Shown: piece after piece, positions 18,240 to 26,625 of the stretch
Position numbering within the stretch: the stretch's first letter is position 1
How the letters are laid out: every line of letters begins with the position of its first letter
DNA from: Bradyrhizobium diazoefficiens
GTDB taxonomy: Bacteria; Pseudomonadota; Alphaproteobacteria; Rhizobiales; Xanthobacteraceae
Assembly: GCF_018129965.1 (NCBI RefSeq)
Contig: NZ_JAFCKW010000003.1
Coordinates: 124,001 to 188,000 of the forward strand
DNA length: 64,000 nucleotides
Direction: 5' to 3'
Program-made: the position numbers and the translations under genes
Notes under the pieces: generated by a model
Databases searched by the model: none
What the model saw: only the letters and a program-made list of their open reading frames with translations
Told to the model about the DNA's origin: nothing

Positions 18240-19157
18240 TTGCGGCGGCTGCTGTTTCTCAACGGCATCAAGGCATTCGAGGCGGCGGCGCGGACCGGCA
18301 GCTTTGCCGCGGCCGGGCTCGAGCTGAACGTGTCGGCGGCTGCCGTCAGCCGCATGGTGCATCTCCTGGAAGAGCGGCTCGGCGTCGCGCTGTTCGAGCG
18401 CAAGGCCAACAAGCTCGCGCCGACACAGGCGGGCCGCGCCTATCAGAGCGGGCTGACGCCGATCTTCGACGCGCTCGCCAGCCTCACCGCGCAGGTGACG
18501 GCGCCCTCCAGCGTCCGCGTGCTCACCATCGGCGTCGGCCATACCTTCGCGATGCGCTGGCTGATCCCGCGCCTGTCGGAGTTTCGCAGCGAGGAACCCG
18601 ACATCGAGGTGCGCTTCACCACCGGCGGTGCCGAGGTCCCGTTCGGCGAGGACTGGAGCTGCGGCATCAAGCTCGGCACCGGCGACTGGCCGGGGCTGGT
18701 GGCCGAGCCGCTGTTCGCGGGCGACCTGACACCGGTCTGCGTACCCCGGCTCGCCGCCGGTCTGAAGCGCCCGGCCGACCTCCGGGGACCGGGCCTGATC
18801 CGCGTCACGCATTCGCCCGAGGACTGGCCGATCTGGCTGAAAGCCGCCGGCCTGTCGCGGATCAACGCCCGCGGGCCGGAGTTCCAGTTCTACGGCCAGG
18901 CTCTCCAGGCCGCCGCCGACGGGCTCGGCATCGCCATGGGCATCCGGCCCTATATCGACGACGACCTCGCCGCCGGCCGGCTGGTGGCGCCGTTCGACCT
19001 GTCGGTGCCCAAGGGTATGCGCTGGTATCTGGTGTATCGGAGTTTCCAGACCGAGCAGCGCGACTTTGCCGCGTTCCGCCGCTGGATCATGCGTGCGGCC
19101 TCCGGACCCGCGGCCCGTCCCGTCAGGCGGACGGGGCGTGCTGCGACGCGAAACTGA
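18240..19157 (+). CDS. LysR-family transcriptional regulator (GcvA-like)
   Basis: A 305-residue LTTR. The N-terminal winged helix-turn-helix runs from LNGIKAFEAAARTGSF through NVSAAAVSRMVHLLEERLGVALFER to about residue 62, followed by a periplasmic-binding-like effector domain. A TTG start at 18240 gives the classic GcvA-type N-terminus (MRRLLFLNGIKAFEAA) and has AGGA just upstream; in-frame ATGs further upstream lie inside the intergenic repeat and are unlikely. Divergence from the TSUP permease suggests that it regulates that gene. Confidence 0.9.
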   Translation: MRRLLFLNGIKAFEAAARTGSFAAAGLELNVSAAAVSRMVHLLEERLGVALFERKANKLAPTQAGRAYQSGLTPIFDALASLTAQVTAPSSVRVLTIGVGHTFAMRWLIPRLSEFRSEEPDIEVRFTTGGAEVPFGEDWSCGIKLGTGDWPGLVAEPLFAGDLTPVCVPRLAAGLKRPADLRGPGLIRVTHSPEDWPIWLKAAGLSRINARGPEFQFYGQALQAAADGLGIAMGIRPYIDDDLAAGRLVAPFDLSVPKGMRWYLVYRSFQTEQRDFAAFRRWIMRAASGPAARPVRRTGRAATRN

Positions 19158-19218
19158 CGCGGCCGACCAAAAAAGGCCGCCGCTTGTGAACGGCTTCACA
19201 TACTGAACCCGGCAATTA

Positions 19219-19257
19219 TGGTCCCCTGACCCTCCGACAAGACACTTTTGGGGACCA
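19219..19257 (+). promoter_or_regulatory. inverted repeat pairing with the ribosome-binding region of the next gene
   Basis: TGGTCCCC at 19219-19226 is an exact complement of GGGGACCA at 19250-19257, 23 bases apart. The right arm contains GGGGA, the only Shine-Dalgarno-like sequence before the ATG at 19261. In RNA the stem would cover it. Whether it regulates translation is inference. Confidence 0.45.
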
Positions 19258-19260
19258 CCA

Positions 19261-19485
19261 ATGACGACGCTTTACGACGGCTTTGACATCGAATCCTTCG
19301 AAGCTGGCCAGGGCCTGTGGCATGCCCGCATTCGCCGCGCCGATTTCAGCCCGGGTGCCATCGACGGCGTGCTGTTTCCGGCCATGGAAGTCGGCTTCGC
19401 CTGTCCCAATCCCGACGCGGCGATCGCTGACGCCAAGCATCACATCGACCGCTTCCGCCGACGGGCAGACGACAGCGACGAATAA
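19261..19485 (+). CDS. conserved small protein, unknown
   Basis: A 74-residue cytoplasmic protein with no signal peptide or membrane segment. Sequence features are an aromatic N-terminal half (FDIESFEAGQGLWHARIRRAD) and an acidic tail (RRADDSDE). I do not recognise a family. A second small gene follows 54 bases downstream, probably in the same transcript. The inverted repeat over its ribosome-binding region is described separately. Confidence 0.6.
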   Translation: MTTLYDGFDIESFEAGQGLWHARIRRADFSPGAIDGVLFPAMEVGFACPNPDAAIADAKHHIDRFRRRADDSDE

Positions 19486-19539
19486 GCGAGCGGGACAGCA
19501 AGCGAACCACAGACAGCGCAGCGAAAAGGCGAGCCGGTC

Positions 19540-19770
19540 ATGTCAGTCATCGAGTTCGAAGACACCCAGCGGCCGCGTATCTACGCCCGCAATGTGCTGT
19601 CGAATTGTCCCGAATGCGACGGCGATCTCACGGTGCTCCGCGTGATCCCCGGCCGCGCCGGCTGCGAGTACTGGGCCATGCGCTGCTCCGATTGCGGGAG
19701 TCTCCAGCTCGACATCCTCGAGCCGCGTCTGGTGGCCGAGGATGACGACGGGCCGCGTCCGGCGGCGTGA
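19540..19770 (+). CDS. small zinc-ribbon-like protein, unknown
   Basis: A 76-residue protein with two CxxC pairs, CPEC (residues 23-26) and CSDC (49-52), about 23 residues apart. This is the spacing of a zinc ribbon. An acidic tail (AEDDDGP) follows. It probably binds zinc; its partner and role are unknown. It follows the 74-residue gene on the same strand and precedes a metallophosphoesterase. Confidence 0.65.
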   Translation: MSVIEFEDTQRPRIYARNVLSNCPECDGDLTVLRVIPGRAGCEYWAMRCSDCGSLQLDILEPRLVAEDDDGPRPAA

Positions 19771-19890
19771 GGGCGTTGGGGAGAGGCCCGGCCGCCGCCC
19801 GCAACCTTGCGGGAACACTGAATATTTCGCGTCTTGAGGTTGTAATATTGGGGCAGTAGCTTCGCGGCTTTCCAGAACGGAGAGACTGCA

Positions 19891-21240
19891 ATGGCCAGAG
19901 GTCTACACTCCCATCTTGCCGGTCCGATTTTCCACGAACCCGTTTTTGGCGAAACTGACCAGCTTCCCGATCCCAACGGCTTTTCCACCGAGCACGCGAG
20001 CGATACGGAATTGTACAAGCAGATCGGAGATCTGCTGAAGACCGAAGTCGTCGCCATTCCTCCCTCGCGCGCCGCCGACGACGACGTGTTTCCGCTTGCA
20101 GAGGCCTATGGAAACCACGGCCCCCAGGTCACGAAACTGATCGAGGATGCCGGCAAGATCATCTTTCATGCGCTCGGCGATTCCGGCGCATCCAATGCCG
20201 GAAAATATGCCAATGAGCTGCGTGTCGCCGATCAGGTCACGCTCGACGCGGCGTCGTCATCGCCAGGCAACCAGCCGGCCTTCCTGTTTCACCTCGGCGA
20301 CATCGTCTATAATTTCGGCGAGGCGCAATATTACTACGACCAATTCTACGAACCGTTTCGCAACTATCCGGCGCCCATCTTCGCCATCCCCGGCAATCAC
20401 GACTCCTTCGTCGTTCCGGGTACGGCCGATGGACACGAGCCGCTGACGACTTTTCAACGCAATTTCTGCTCACGCGAGCGCGCCATCACGCGAGAGGCGG
20501 GCTCGCTGCACAGGACCGCGATGACCCAGCCCGGGGTCTACTTTGCGCTCGACGCTCCGTTCGTCAGGATCATCGGCCTGTTCAGCAACGCGCTCGAGGA
20601 TCCCGGCGTGATATCGAACGAAGACGGCAAATGGCCAGCAGCCTCCGACCTGCAGATCAAATTCCTGCGCGCCCAGCTCAAGAAGATCAAGGACGAGAAC
20701 TACCAGGGCGCGGTTCTCATCGCCACGCATCATCCGCCTTTCAGCTACGCGCCACAGCACAGCGGGAGCGGAACCGGCGGAAATCATGCGGGCAGCACCG
20801 AAATGCTGCGTCAGATCGACGGTATCTGCCGCAGTGAAGGCGTCTATCCGCACGCGTTCCTGTCGGCCCACGCTCACAATTACCAACGCTACACGCGGAT
20901 CATCGATTTCGCGGGCAAGGAGTTCGACGTCCCCTTCATCGTGTGCGGCGACGGCGGCCACAACGTCAACCCGCTGGTACGTCCCTCGCGCGGCCATCGC
21001 GCGGAGGAACCGCATAGCGGCGCCGACGTCAAATATCTCGAGGGCAAGCATAAGCCGGCCTGGGCCAAGCAGCTTCTGCTGGAGAAGTACGACGACCAGA
21101 ACTACGGCTACCTGCGCATCCATGTCGACAAGAACGAGCTCAAGATCGGCTTCCATCAGGTCGGCGTGCGAAGCCTCGCCCAGTCGCGCTACGACATGGT
21201 GACGGTGAATCTCGCCGACCACACCATGGTCGCGAATTAG
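19891..21240 (+). CDS. calcineurin-like metallophosphoesterase
   Basis: A 449-residue phosphoesterase with the two-metal signature in order: GDSG (near residue 94), LGDIVYNFG, a GNHDS motif, ATHHPP and SAHAHNYQR. Together these supply the D, D, N, H, H and HxH ligands. The D-GD-GNHD order resembles purple-acid-phosphatase-like esterases. There is no obvious signal peptide, so it is probably cytoplasmic. The substrate is unknown. It starts at an ATG with GGAGAG eight bases upstream and is followed by a strong terminator. Confidence 0.88.
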   Translation: MARGLHSHLAGPIFHEPVFGETDQLPDPNGFSTEHASDTELYKQIGDLLKTEVVAIPPSRAADDDVFPLAEAYGNHGPQVTKLIEDAGKIIFHALGDSGASNAGKYANELRVADQVTLDAASSSPGNQPAFLFHLGDIVYNFGEAQYYYDQFYEPFRNYPAPIFAIPGNHDSFVVPGTADGHEPLTTFQRNFCSRERAITREAGSLHRTAMTQPGVYFALDAPFVRIIGLFSNALEDPGVISNEDGKWPAASDLQIKFLRAQLKKIKDENYQGAVLIATHHPPFSYAPQHSGSGTGGNHAGSTEMLRQIDGICRSEGVYPHAFLSAHAHNYQRYTRIIDFAGKEFDVPFIVCGDGGHNVNPLVRPSRGHRAEEPHSGADVKYLEGKHKPAWAKQLLLEKYDDQNYGYLRIHVDKNELKIGFHQVGVRSLAQSRYDMVTVNLADHTMVAN

Positions 21241-21286
21241 GACCACGATCGGAGCGCAGCGGTACACCGAAAAGCCCTGCTCGAAC

Positions 21287-21341
21287 GACACCTGAAGCGC
21301 GATGAACGATCCAGATCCCGTCGCGCTTTAGGTGTCCTTTT
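21287..21341 (+). terminator. rho-independent terminator after metallophosphoesterase
   Basis: GACACCTGAAGCGCGA at 21287-21302 pairs with TCGCGCTTTAGGTGTC at 21321-21336 over 16 positions with a single G-T wobble. CTTTT follows. It lies 47 bases after the stop codon and 111 bases before the uvrB start. Confidence 0.8.
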
Positions 21342-21451
21342 GGCAAATCCGGAGAACCGGGTCCGCGCTGCTGCCAACCTGCTGTCAGCAGCCTGAACAC
21401 GGACCGGCATTCGCCCTTTTCTGGGGGACGGACTCGCCCCATATTCGTCCC

Positions 21452-24430
21452 ATGGCGAAGAAACCTGCTCCCCCCAAATCCCCGAGATCCAAGTCTCCGA
21501 ATTCCAAGGCTCCCAATTCGAAGGCACATCGGCCCGACGTGCAGCCGATCGGGCCGGCGCTGGCCGAATTGCTCAATCCCGCGATCAATCGCGGCGATGC
21601 CGGGCTCGGCTCGGGAACCGGCCTGCAGCCGCCGCCGGACAATTCGCGCGATCGCCGCTCCGGGGGCGAGGCCGCCGCGCATCGCGCGCGCGCCTCGACG
21701 CCGAAGACATTTCCGCAGGACAACGCATCGGGCAGCGCGACTCGTGGCTCGCCCCTCCCCCGCCAAGAAGGAGGGAGGGGAGAGAGCATGGGTTTGGAGG
21801 AGGCACCGCAGGCCAATTACGGCACCGCCGCCACGATCCCGACGCTCGATCCGGAACTGGCCCGGCAGCTCGGTTTTCCCACCGAGGAGGACGATGCCGA
21901 GGCACTGGCGCGGCCGCCGCGCAACAAGATGGAGGCGCTCGGCGTCAAGGCGACCGCGGACGCGCTGGAATCGCTGATCCGCGAGGGCCGCCCCGAGTTC
22001 CGCAAGAACGACGGCTCGCTGAAAGTGTGGACGCCCCACCGCCCCCCGCGCCCGGAAAAGTCCGAAGGCGGCGTGCGCTTCGAGATCAAATCGTCCTACG
22101 AGCCGCGCGGCGACCAGCCGACCGCGATCGCGGAGCTCGTCGAAGGCATCCAGCGCAACGAACGCTCGCAAGTGCTGCTCGGTGTCACCGGCTCCGGCAA
22201 GACCTACACCATGGCCAAGGTGATCGAGGCGACGCAGCGCCCCGCCATCATCCTGGCGCCGAACAAGACGCTGGCCGCCCAGCTCTATGGCGAGTTCAAG
22301 AACTTCTTCCCTGACAATGCGGTCGAGTATTTCGTCTCGTATTACGACTACTACCAGCCCGAGGCCTACGTCCCGCGCACCGACACCTATATCGAGAAGG
22401 ACTCCTCGATCAACGAACAGATCGACCGCATGCGCCACTCCGCGACGCGCGCGCTGCTCGAACGCGACGACGTCATCATCGTCGCCTCGGTGTCCTGCAT
22501 CTATGGTATCGGCTCGGTCGAGACCTACACCGCGATGACCTTCGCGCTGAAGAAGGGCGAGCGCATCGACCAGCGCCAGCTGATCGCCGACCTCGTCGCA
22601 CTCCAGTACAAGCGCACCCAGCACGACTTTACCCGCGGCACCTTCCGGGTCAGGGGCGACGTCATCGACATCTTCCCGGCGCACTACGAGGACCGGGCCT
22701 GGCGCGTCAATTTGTTCGGCGACACCATCGAGACCATCGAGGAGTTCGATCCGCTCACCGGCCACAAGCAGGACGAGCTCGAATTCATCAAGATGTACGC
22801 CAACTCGCACTATGTGACGCCGCGCCCGACGCTGGTGCAGGCGATCAAGTCGATCAAGTCCGAGCTGAAGCAGCGGCTCGACCAGCTGCACAACCAGGGT
22901 CGCCTGCTGGAAGCGCAGCGGCTGGAGCAGCGCACCACCTTCGACATCGAGATGATGGAGGCGACGGGAAGCTGCGCCGGCATCGAGAACTATTCGCGCT
23001 ATCTCACCGGGCGCCTGCCCGGCGAGCCGCCGCCGACGCTGTTCGAATACGTGCCCGACAACGCGCTGGTGTTCGCCGACGAAAGCCACGTCACGGTGCC
23101 GCAGATCGGCGCCATGTTCAAAGGCGACTTCCGCCGCAAGGCGACGCTGGCCGAATACGGCTTCCGCCTGCCCTCCTGCATGGACAACCGCCCACTGCGG
23201 TTCGAGGAGTGGGACATGATGCGACCGCAGACCATCGCGGTGTCGGCGACGCCGAGCAGCTGGGAGCTGAACGAGAGCGGCGGCGTGTTCGTCGAACAGG
23301 TCATTCGTCCGACCGGACTGATCGATCCCCCCGTGGACATCCGCCCCGCCCGCACCCAGGTCGACGATCTCGTCGGCGAGGTCCGCGCCACGGCGCAGGC
23401 CGGCTACCGCTCGCTGATCACCGTGCTGACCAAGCGCATGGCAGAGGACCTCACCGAATATCTGCACGAGCAGGGCGTCCGCGTCCGCTACATGCACAGC
23501 GACATCGACACCATCGAGCGCATCGAGATCATTCGGGATCTCCGCTTGGGCGCGTTCGACGCGCTGGTCGGCATCAACCTGCTCCGCGAAGGCCTCGACA
23601 TTCCCGAATGCGCACTGGTCGCGATCCTCGATGCCGACAAGGAAGGCTTTCTGCGTAGTGAAACGTCCTTGATTCAGACCATCGGCCGCGCCGCGCGCAA
23701 CGTCGACGGCAAGGTGATCCTCTACGCCGACCAGATGACGGGCTCGATGGAGCGCGCCATCGCCGAAACCAACCGGCGCCGCGAAAAACAGGTCGAGTAC
23801 AACACCGCCCACGGCATCACGCCGGAGAGCGTGAAGAAGCAGATCGGCGATATTCTCAACTCGGTCTACGAGCGCGACCACGTGCTGGTCGAGGTCGGCG
23901 GCCACGACATGACCGACGACGTCATCTCGATCGGCCACAATTTCGAAGCCGTGCTCGCCGATCTGGAAACGCGGATGCGCGAGGCCGCCGCCGATCTGAA
24001 CTTCGAGGAGGCCGCGCGCCTGCGCGACGAAGTCAAGCGCCTGCGCGCCACCGAGCTTGCGGTGGTCGACGATCCGACCGCGAAACAGCGCACCGTGCAG
24101 GGCAGGGCCGGCGCCTATGCCGGCAGCAAGAAATACGGCGACGCCGCCAATCTGCCGGTCAGCGCCATGAAGAAGAAGACCGTGAGTTCGGCGCTGAAGG
24201 CCAGCGGCGGCGGCAGCGGCTCGAAGGTGCACAAGCCGCATCTCGACGAGATGCACGGCCCGGAATCGCTACCCTACCGCGAAAACCGCGCACTGCCGTC
24301 AAAGCCCTTCGGTGGCGAGAGCCGGATCATCCAGCCGACTGACTCAAGGCAGTCAGGGCCGGAGTTCGGGCCCGCGCCGAAGTCGACGGGCGGGATGCCG
24401 GGGCGGCGGGGTGGATGGAAGAAGAGGTAG
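21452..24430 (+). CDS. uvrB: excinuclease ABC subunit B, with long N- and C-terminal extensions
   Basis: The DNA-helicase-like damage-verification subunit of nucleotide excision repair, acting with UvrA and UvrC. The core begins at about residue 205 ([17 protein letters not shown]). Walker A is GVTGSGKT, the beta-hairpin region follows ([12 protein letters not shown]), DEAD-like motif II is DESH, and motif VI is [13 protein letters not shown] domain that contacts UvrC is at about 840-875. At 992 residues it is some 300 longer than E. coli UvrB. The first 200 residues are low-complexity ([16 protein letters not shown]) and the last 120 are basic and Gly/Ser-rich. ATG at 21452 is chosen because the sequence before it is not UvrB-like. 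Confidence 0.95.
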   Translation: MAKKPAPPKSPRSKSPNSKAPNSKAHRPDVQPIGPALAELLNPAINRGDAGLGSGTGLQPPPDNSRDRRSGGEAAAHRARASTPKTFPQDNASGSATRGSPLPRQEGGRGESMGLEEAPQANYGTAATIPTLDPELARQLGFPTEEDDAEALARPPRNKMEALGVKATADALESLIREGRPEFRKNDGSLKVWTPHRPPRPEKSEGGVRFEIKSSYEPRGDQPTAIAELVEGIQRNERSQVLLGVTGSGKTYTMAKVIEATQRPAIILAPNKTLAAQLYGEFKNFFPDNAVEYFVSYYDYYQPEAYVPRTDTYIEKDSSINEQIDRMRHSATRALLERDDVIIVASVSCIYGIGSVETYTAMTFALKKGERIDQRQLIADLVALQYKRTQHDFTRGTFRVRGDVIDIFPAHYEDRAWRVNLFGDTIETIEEFDPLTGHKQDELEFIKMYANSHYVTPRPTLVQAIKSIKSELKQRLDQLHNQGRLLEAQRLEQRTTFDIEMMEATGSCAGIENYSRYLTGRLPGEPPPTLFEYVPDNALVFADESHVTVPQIGAMFKGDFRRKATLAEYGFRLPSCMDNRPLRFEEWDMMRPQTIAVSATPSSWELNESGGVFVEQVIRPTGLIDPPVDIRPARTQVDDLVGEVRATAQAGYRSLITVLTKRMAEDLTEYLHEQGVRVRYMHSDIDTIERIEIIRDLRLGAFDALVGINLLREGLDIPECALVAILDADKEGFLRSETSLIQTIGRAARNVDGKVILYADQMTGSMERAIAETNRRREKQVEYNTAHGITPESVKKQIGDILNSVYERDHVLVEVGGHDMTDDVISIGHNFEAVLADLETRMREAAADLNFEEAARLRDEVKRLRATELAVVDDPTAKQRTVQGRAGAYAGSKKYGDAANLPVSAMKKKTVSSALKASGGGSGSKVHKPHLDEMHGPESLPYRENRALPSKPFGGESRIIQPTDSRQSGPEFGPAPKSTGGMPGRRGGWKKR
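21752..21780. repeat. palindromic element inside the uvrB N-terminal extension
   Basis: CCCCTCCC and GGGAGGGG form a dyad around CCGCCAAGAAGGA, in a GC-rich patch that resembles the intergenic repeats of the window. It is translated as [15 protein letters not shown] in the disordered part of UvrB. An in-frame insertion is inferred. Confidence 0.45.
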
Positions 24431-24458
24431 GGCGACGCTCTCGCGTCAGTCGTGGTTA

Positions 24459-24499
24459 TGGATTCCGGGCTCGCCGCTTTGCGGCGCAGCGGAATGACG
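24459..24499. repeat. family B palindromic repeat, single unit
   Basis: GGATTCCGGGCTCGCCGC, loop TTT, GCGGCGCAGCGGAATGACG forms an imperfect hairpin directly after the uvrB stop codon. On the opposite strand it lies just beyond the end of the frameshifted small membrane gene. Confidence 0.75.
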
Positions 24500-24507
24500 G
24501 TGGGGCC

Positions 24508-24871
24508 TCACCTCACGATCGCCGCCAGCAGTGACAGCAGCATCACCGACACGATGAGTTGGACCGAGGTCGCCGGCTTGGCGCGCCAGCGGGCGATCTT
24601 GTCGGAGAAGGACAGGCTGGCGTCGAAGAACGACGGCTCCCAGGCCTTTGCAAATCTCGGGAATGTCGATCCCGCCCAGATCGCAAGGAAGCTGTAGAGG
24701 ATCGTCGCCATGGCCGATGGTGAGCACGGGGCTGCCACCGTGATCATCGCCCAGCAGCTTTACCATCAGCGAGGCCGCGGCGAAGATCGGGAGGCCCTGC
24801 AGGGTCGCGGTGAGCGCGAAGCCTTCGAGCCAGCTGCAGGCCCCGGATTTCCGTGCCGTGATTGAGGTCAT
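24508..24871 (-). pseudogene. frameshifted tandem paralog of the upstream membrane protein
   Basis: The N-terminal frame (MTSITARKSGACSWLEGFAL...MVKLLGDDHGG) parallels the intact 128-residue neighbour. After about position 24735 the homology continues in another frame (ATILYSFLAIWAG, then FPRFAKAWEPSFFDASLSFSDKIARWRAKP) to a stop at 24508. The neighbour has LSLADKITAWRTQP where this has LSFSDKIARWRAKP. The two halves do not share a frame, so an indel near 24720-24745 is likely, together with a short deletion. A sequencing error is an alternative. It starts seven bases after its paralog ends. Confidence 0.7.
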
Positions 24872-24878
24872 GACACCC

Positions 24879-25265
24879 TCACCCGACGCTCGCCGTCACC
24901 ACCGCCATCACCGACAGCAGCAGCACGATGGTCATAAGCTGAAGCGAGGCGACCGGCTGGGTGCGCCATGCCGTGATCTTGTCGGCAAGCGACAGATGGG
25001 CCTCGAAGAATTTGGGTTCGTAGACGGTCTTGAAGAAGGTGGGGAAGCTGGGGCCGAGGGTGACGGCCAGCATCGCATGGGCGAGCGAGGCGACGGCGAC
25101 GAAGATGGCGACGCCGGGGTCGCCGGCGAGGTCGTGGTTGCCGCAGAGCTTGAGCAGGAAGGCGGCGGCGGCGAAGGTCGGGAAGCTCTGCAGCACCGCC
25201 GTCAGCGCGAGGCCTTCGATCGCGTTATGCAGGCTGGACTTTCTCGTCGCGGCGAAGGTGGCCAT
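24879..25265 (-). CDS. small integral membrane protein, unknown
   Basis: A 128-residue protein with about three hydrophobic segments (ALTAVLQSFPTFAAAAFLL, then VAIFVAVASLAHAMLAVTLG, and a C-terminal MTIVLLLSVMAVVTASVG). The soluble loop contains FFEAHLSLADKITAWRTQP. The family is not recognised. The start at 25265 has GGGAG seven bases upstream. It is the intact member of a tandem pair with the frameshifted gene downstream. An upstream family B repeat separates it from the next gene. Confidence 0.7.
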   Translation of the reverse strand: MATFAATRKSSLHNAIEGLALTAVLQSFPTFAAAAFLLKLCGNHDLAGDPGVAIFVAVASLAHAMLAVTLGPSFPTFFKTVYEPKFFEAHLSLADKITAWRTQPVASLQLMTIVLLLSVMAVVTASVG

Positions 25266-25366
25266 GGCACGTCTCCCTGATGACATGGGGATGACGTTAG
25301 GCGCGCCGGGATGGGCGTGATGTGAGGTGCGTCACGCGCCTTGATCAGCGACAGGAAATGCGGCGC

Positions 25367-25410
25367 GATGGATTCCGGGCTCGCGCCAAGTGGCGCGTCC
25401 CGGAATGACG
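25367..25410. repeat. family B palindromic repeat, single unit
   Basis: GATGGATTCCGGGCTCGCGCC, AAGT, GGCGCGTCCCGGAATGACG forms a hairpin located just after the stop of the small secreted protein that reads toward it. It matches the right unit of the copy at 12.7 kb. Confidence 0.8.
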
Positions 25411-25417
25411 AGAAGGG

Positions 25418-25663
25418 CTACAGCTTGCCCTGGCCGTTCACCTGGCTCTGCTGTTGCTGCTGGCGCTCCTGCTGCTCCTGTTCCTTGGCATGGTGCCGGC
25501 CGTAGAGGCAGCCGGCGGCGGCGCCGAGGACGCCGTGATGGCCGGCATAGTGGCCGGCGACGCCGCCGACGATGGCGCCCTTGATGCAGCCCTTGGCGTT
25601 GGCGGCGGAGGTCGCGCCCAGCATCAGAACCGCGGCGGCACATGCGAGAAGCGAAGATTTCAT
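25418..25663 (-). CDS. small secreted glycine-zipper-like protein, Gln-rich tail
   Basis: An 81-residue exported protein. Residues 1-23 form a signal peptide (LLACAAAVLMLGATSAANA). The mature part has a Gly/Ala-rich segment with glycines at regular intervals (GAIVGGVAGHYAGHHGVLGAAAG, shown here by its pattern), the glycine-zipper type, and ends in Gln/Glu repeats (KEQEQQERQQQQQ). It may insert into membranes or oligomerise. Function unknown. Confidence 0.65.
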   Translation of the reverse strand: MKSSLLACAAAVLMLGATSAANAKGCIKGAIVGGVAGHYAGHHGVLGAAAGCLYGRHHAKEQEQQERQQQQQSQVNGQGKL

Positions 25664-25933
25664 GGAAGGATGTCTCCGGATGAACTGTGTCGATATCAAC
25701 GACCGCGGGCCGGTTCCGGTTCCAACGCCTGTAATGCGCGACCCCCGCAAGATTACGGGCGACTATTGTAAATCTCACAACCAGCGCTCAATTGTGCATT
25801 GCAAATTCGTGATTTGCATTTCTGCAAATTAAACCTATTTGTTTGTACACGAACGAATTGATGCAACCCCGCGGCGCGTGACTGTGCATGGGGTTGTTTT
25901 TTGTTTTTACGAGCCAGCTTCAGGACGCCCAAA

Positions 25934-26374
25934 ATGACAGAGCACAGCCTCTGGCGTTTCTCGCGCGCGTTGCACCGCGCGATCAACGACCGGCAGTTCG
26001 AGGACATCGAGGCCCTGATCGACGAGGACGTCGAGTGGGCGATCTATGGCCCGATCGACATGTTTCCGTTCCTTGGCGCGCGCCAGGGCAAGGACGCCGT
26101 GCTCGACGTCATCCACCAGCTCGCCGACAATTTCAGTGTCCGCCGCTTCGACCGCGAGACCGTCATGCTCGGCGTCGATTCCGCCGCCTCGATGCTGCGC
26201 TACTCGCTGACCGCGATGGATTCCCACAAGCCGATCAGCTTGCGGGTCGCGCAGTTTGCCCAGTTCAGGGCGAGCAAGCTCGTCAGCATGCGCGTGCTGG
26301 TCGACAGCTTCGATCTCGTCGAGCAGGCACTCGGCCGCGCCATCCATCTGCCGAGGATGACCAGCGTCGGCTGA
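25934..26374 (+). CDS. nuclear transport factor 2 (SnoaL-like) family protein
   Basis: A 146-residue protein with the cone-shaped NTF2/SnoaL fold pattern: helical start (LWRFSRALHRAINDRQ), DIEALIDEDVEWAIYGP, then FLGARQGKDAVLDVIHQL and alternating strands. Such proteins are often small enzymes or ligand-binding scaffolds; no catalytic residue can be assigned here. ATG at 25934 is used since the earlier in-frame ATG lacks a ribosome-binding site. Its promoter probably lies in the AT-rich stretch 25780-25900. Confidence 0.75.
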   Translation: MTEHSLWRFSRALHRAINDRQFEDIEALIDEDVEWAIYGPIDMFPFLGARQGKDAVLDVIHQLADNFSVRRFDRETVMLGVDSAASMLRYSLTAMDSHKPISLRVAQFAQFRASKLVSMRVLVDSFDLVEQALGRAIHLPRMTSVG

Positions 26375-26388
26375 GGGGGACACCAACG

Positions 26389-26407
26389 GGTCCCGCAGTT
26401 CGGGACC
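26389..26407. other. short perfect hairpin downstream of the NTF2-like gene
   Basis: GGTCCCG, CAGTT, CGGGACC forms a seven-base perfect stem 14 bases after the stop codon. It has no T-run, so it is not an intrinsic terminator in the strict sense. It could protect the 3' end. Confidence 0.4.
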
Positions 26408-26625
26408 GATCACTGATGCTCACCGCGACGAGCCCTGGCCTCCAGCCCCGCCGGATGCCGTCGCGGAGACGCTAGTGATCGGGCGCGCGCCTTTCGCGCG
26501 GCCCGTTGGTTCGTCATTCGGGGTGGAGCTGCGGAATTCCGCACGCGTGCATAGCAGACACCGCGCCACAATTTTGCAAAGATGGTTCCGCACTCTGGAG
26601 CTGAACTGGGCTTGCGGGCAGGACG

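Noticed and set aside
19140..19180. Terminator from GCGGCC and GGCCGC around an A-run after the LysR gene
   Set aside because: The A-run is in the loop, not after the stem, and the stem is only six bases with no T-tract.
21140..24256. A very long open frame of over 1,000 codons antisense to uvrB
   Set aside because: It is the mirror of a highly GC-rich coding gene, is rich in Arg, His, Gly, Asp and Val as antisense frames of such genes are, and has no recognisable domain or credible ribosome-binding site.
24508..24871. Programmed ribosomal frameshift in the second membrane gene
   Set aside because: No slippery heptamer or downstream pseudoknot is evident at the switch point, and homology appears to have lost some residues; a simple indel is more likely.
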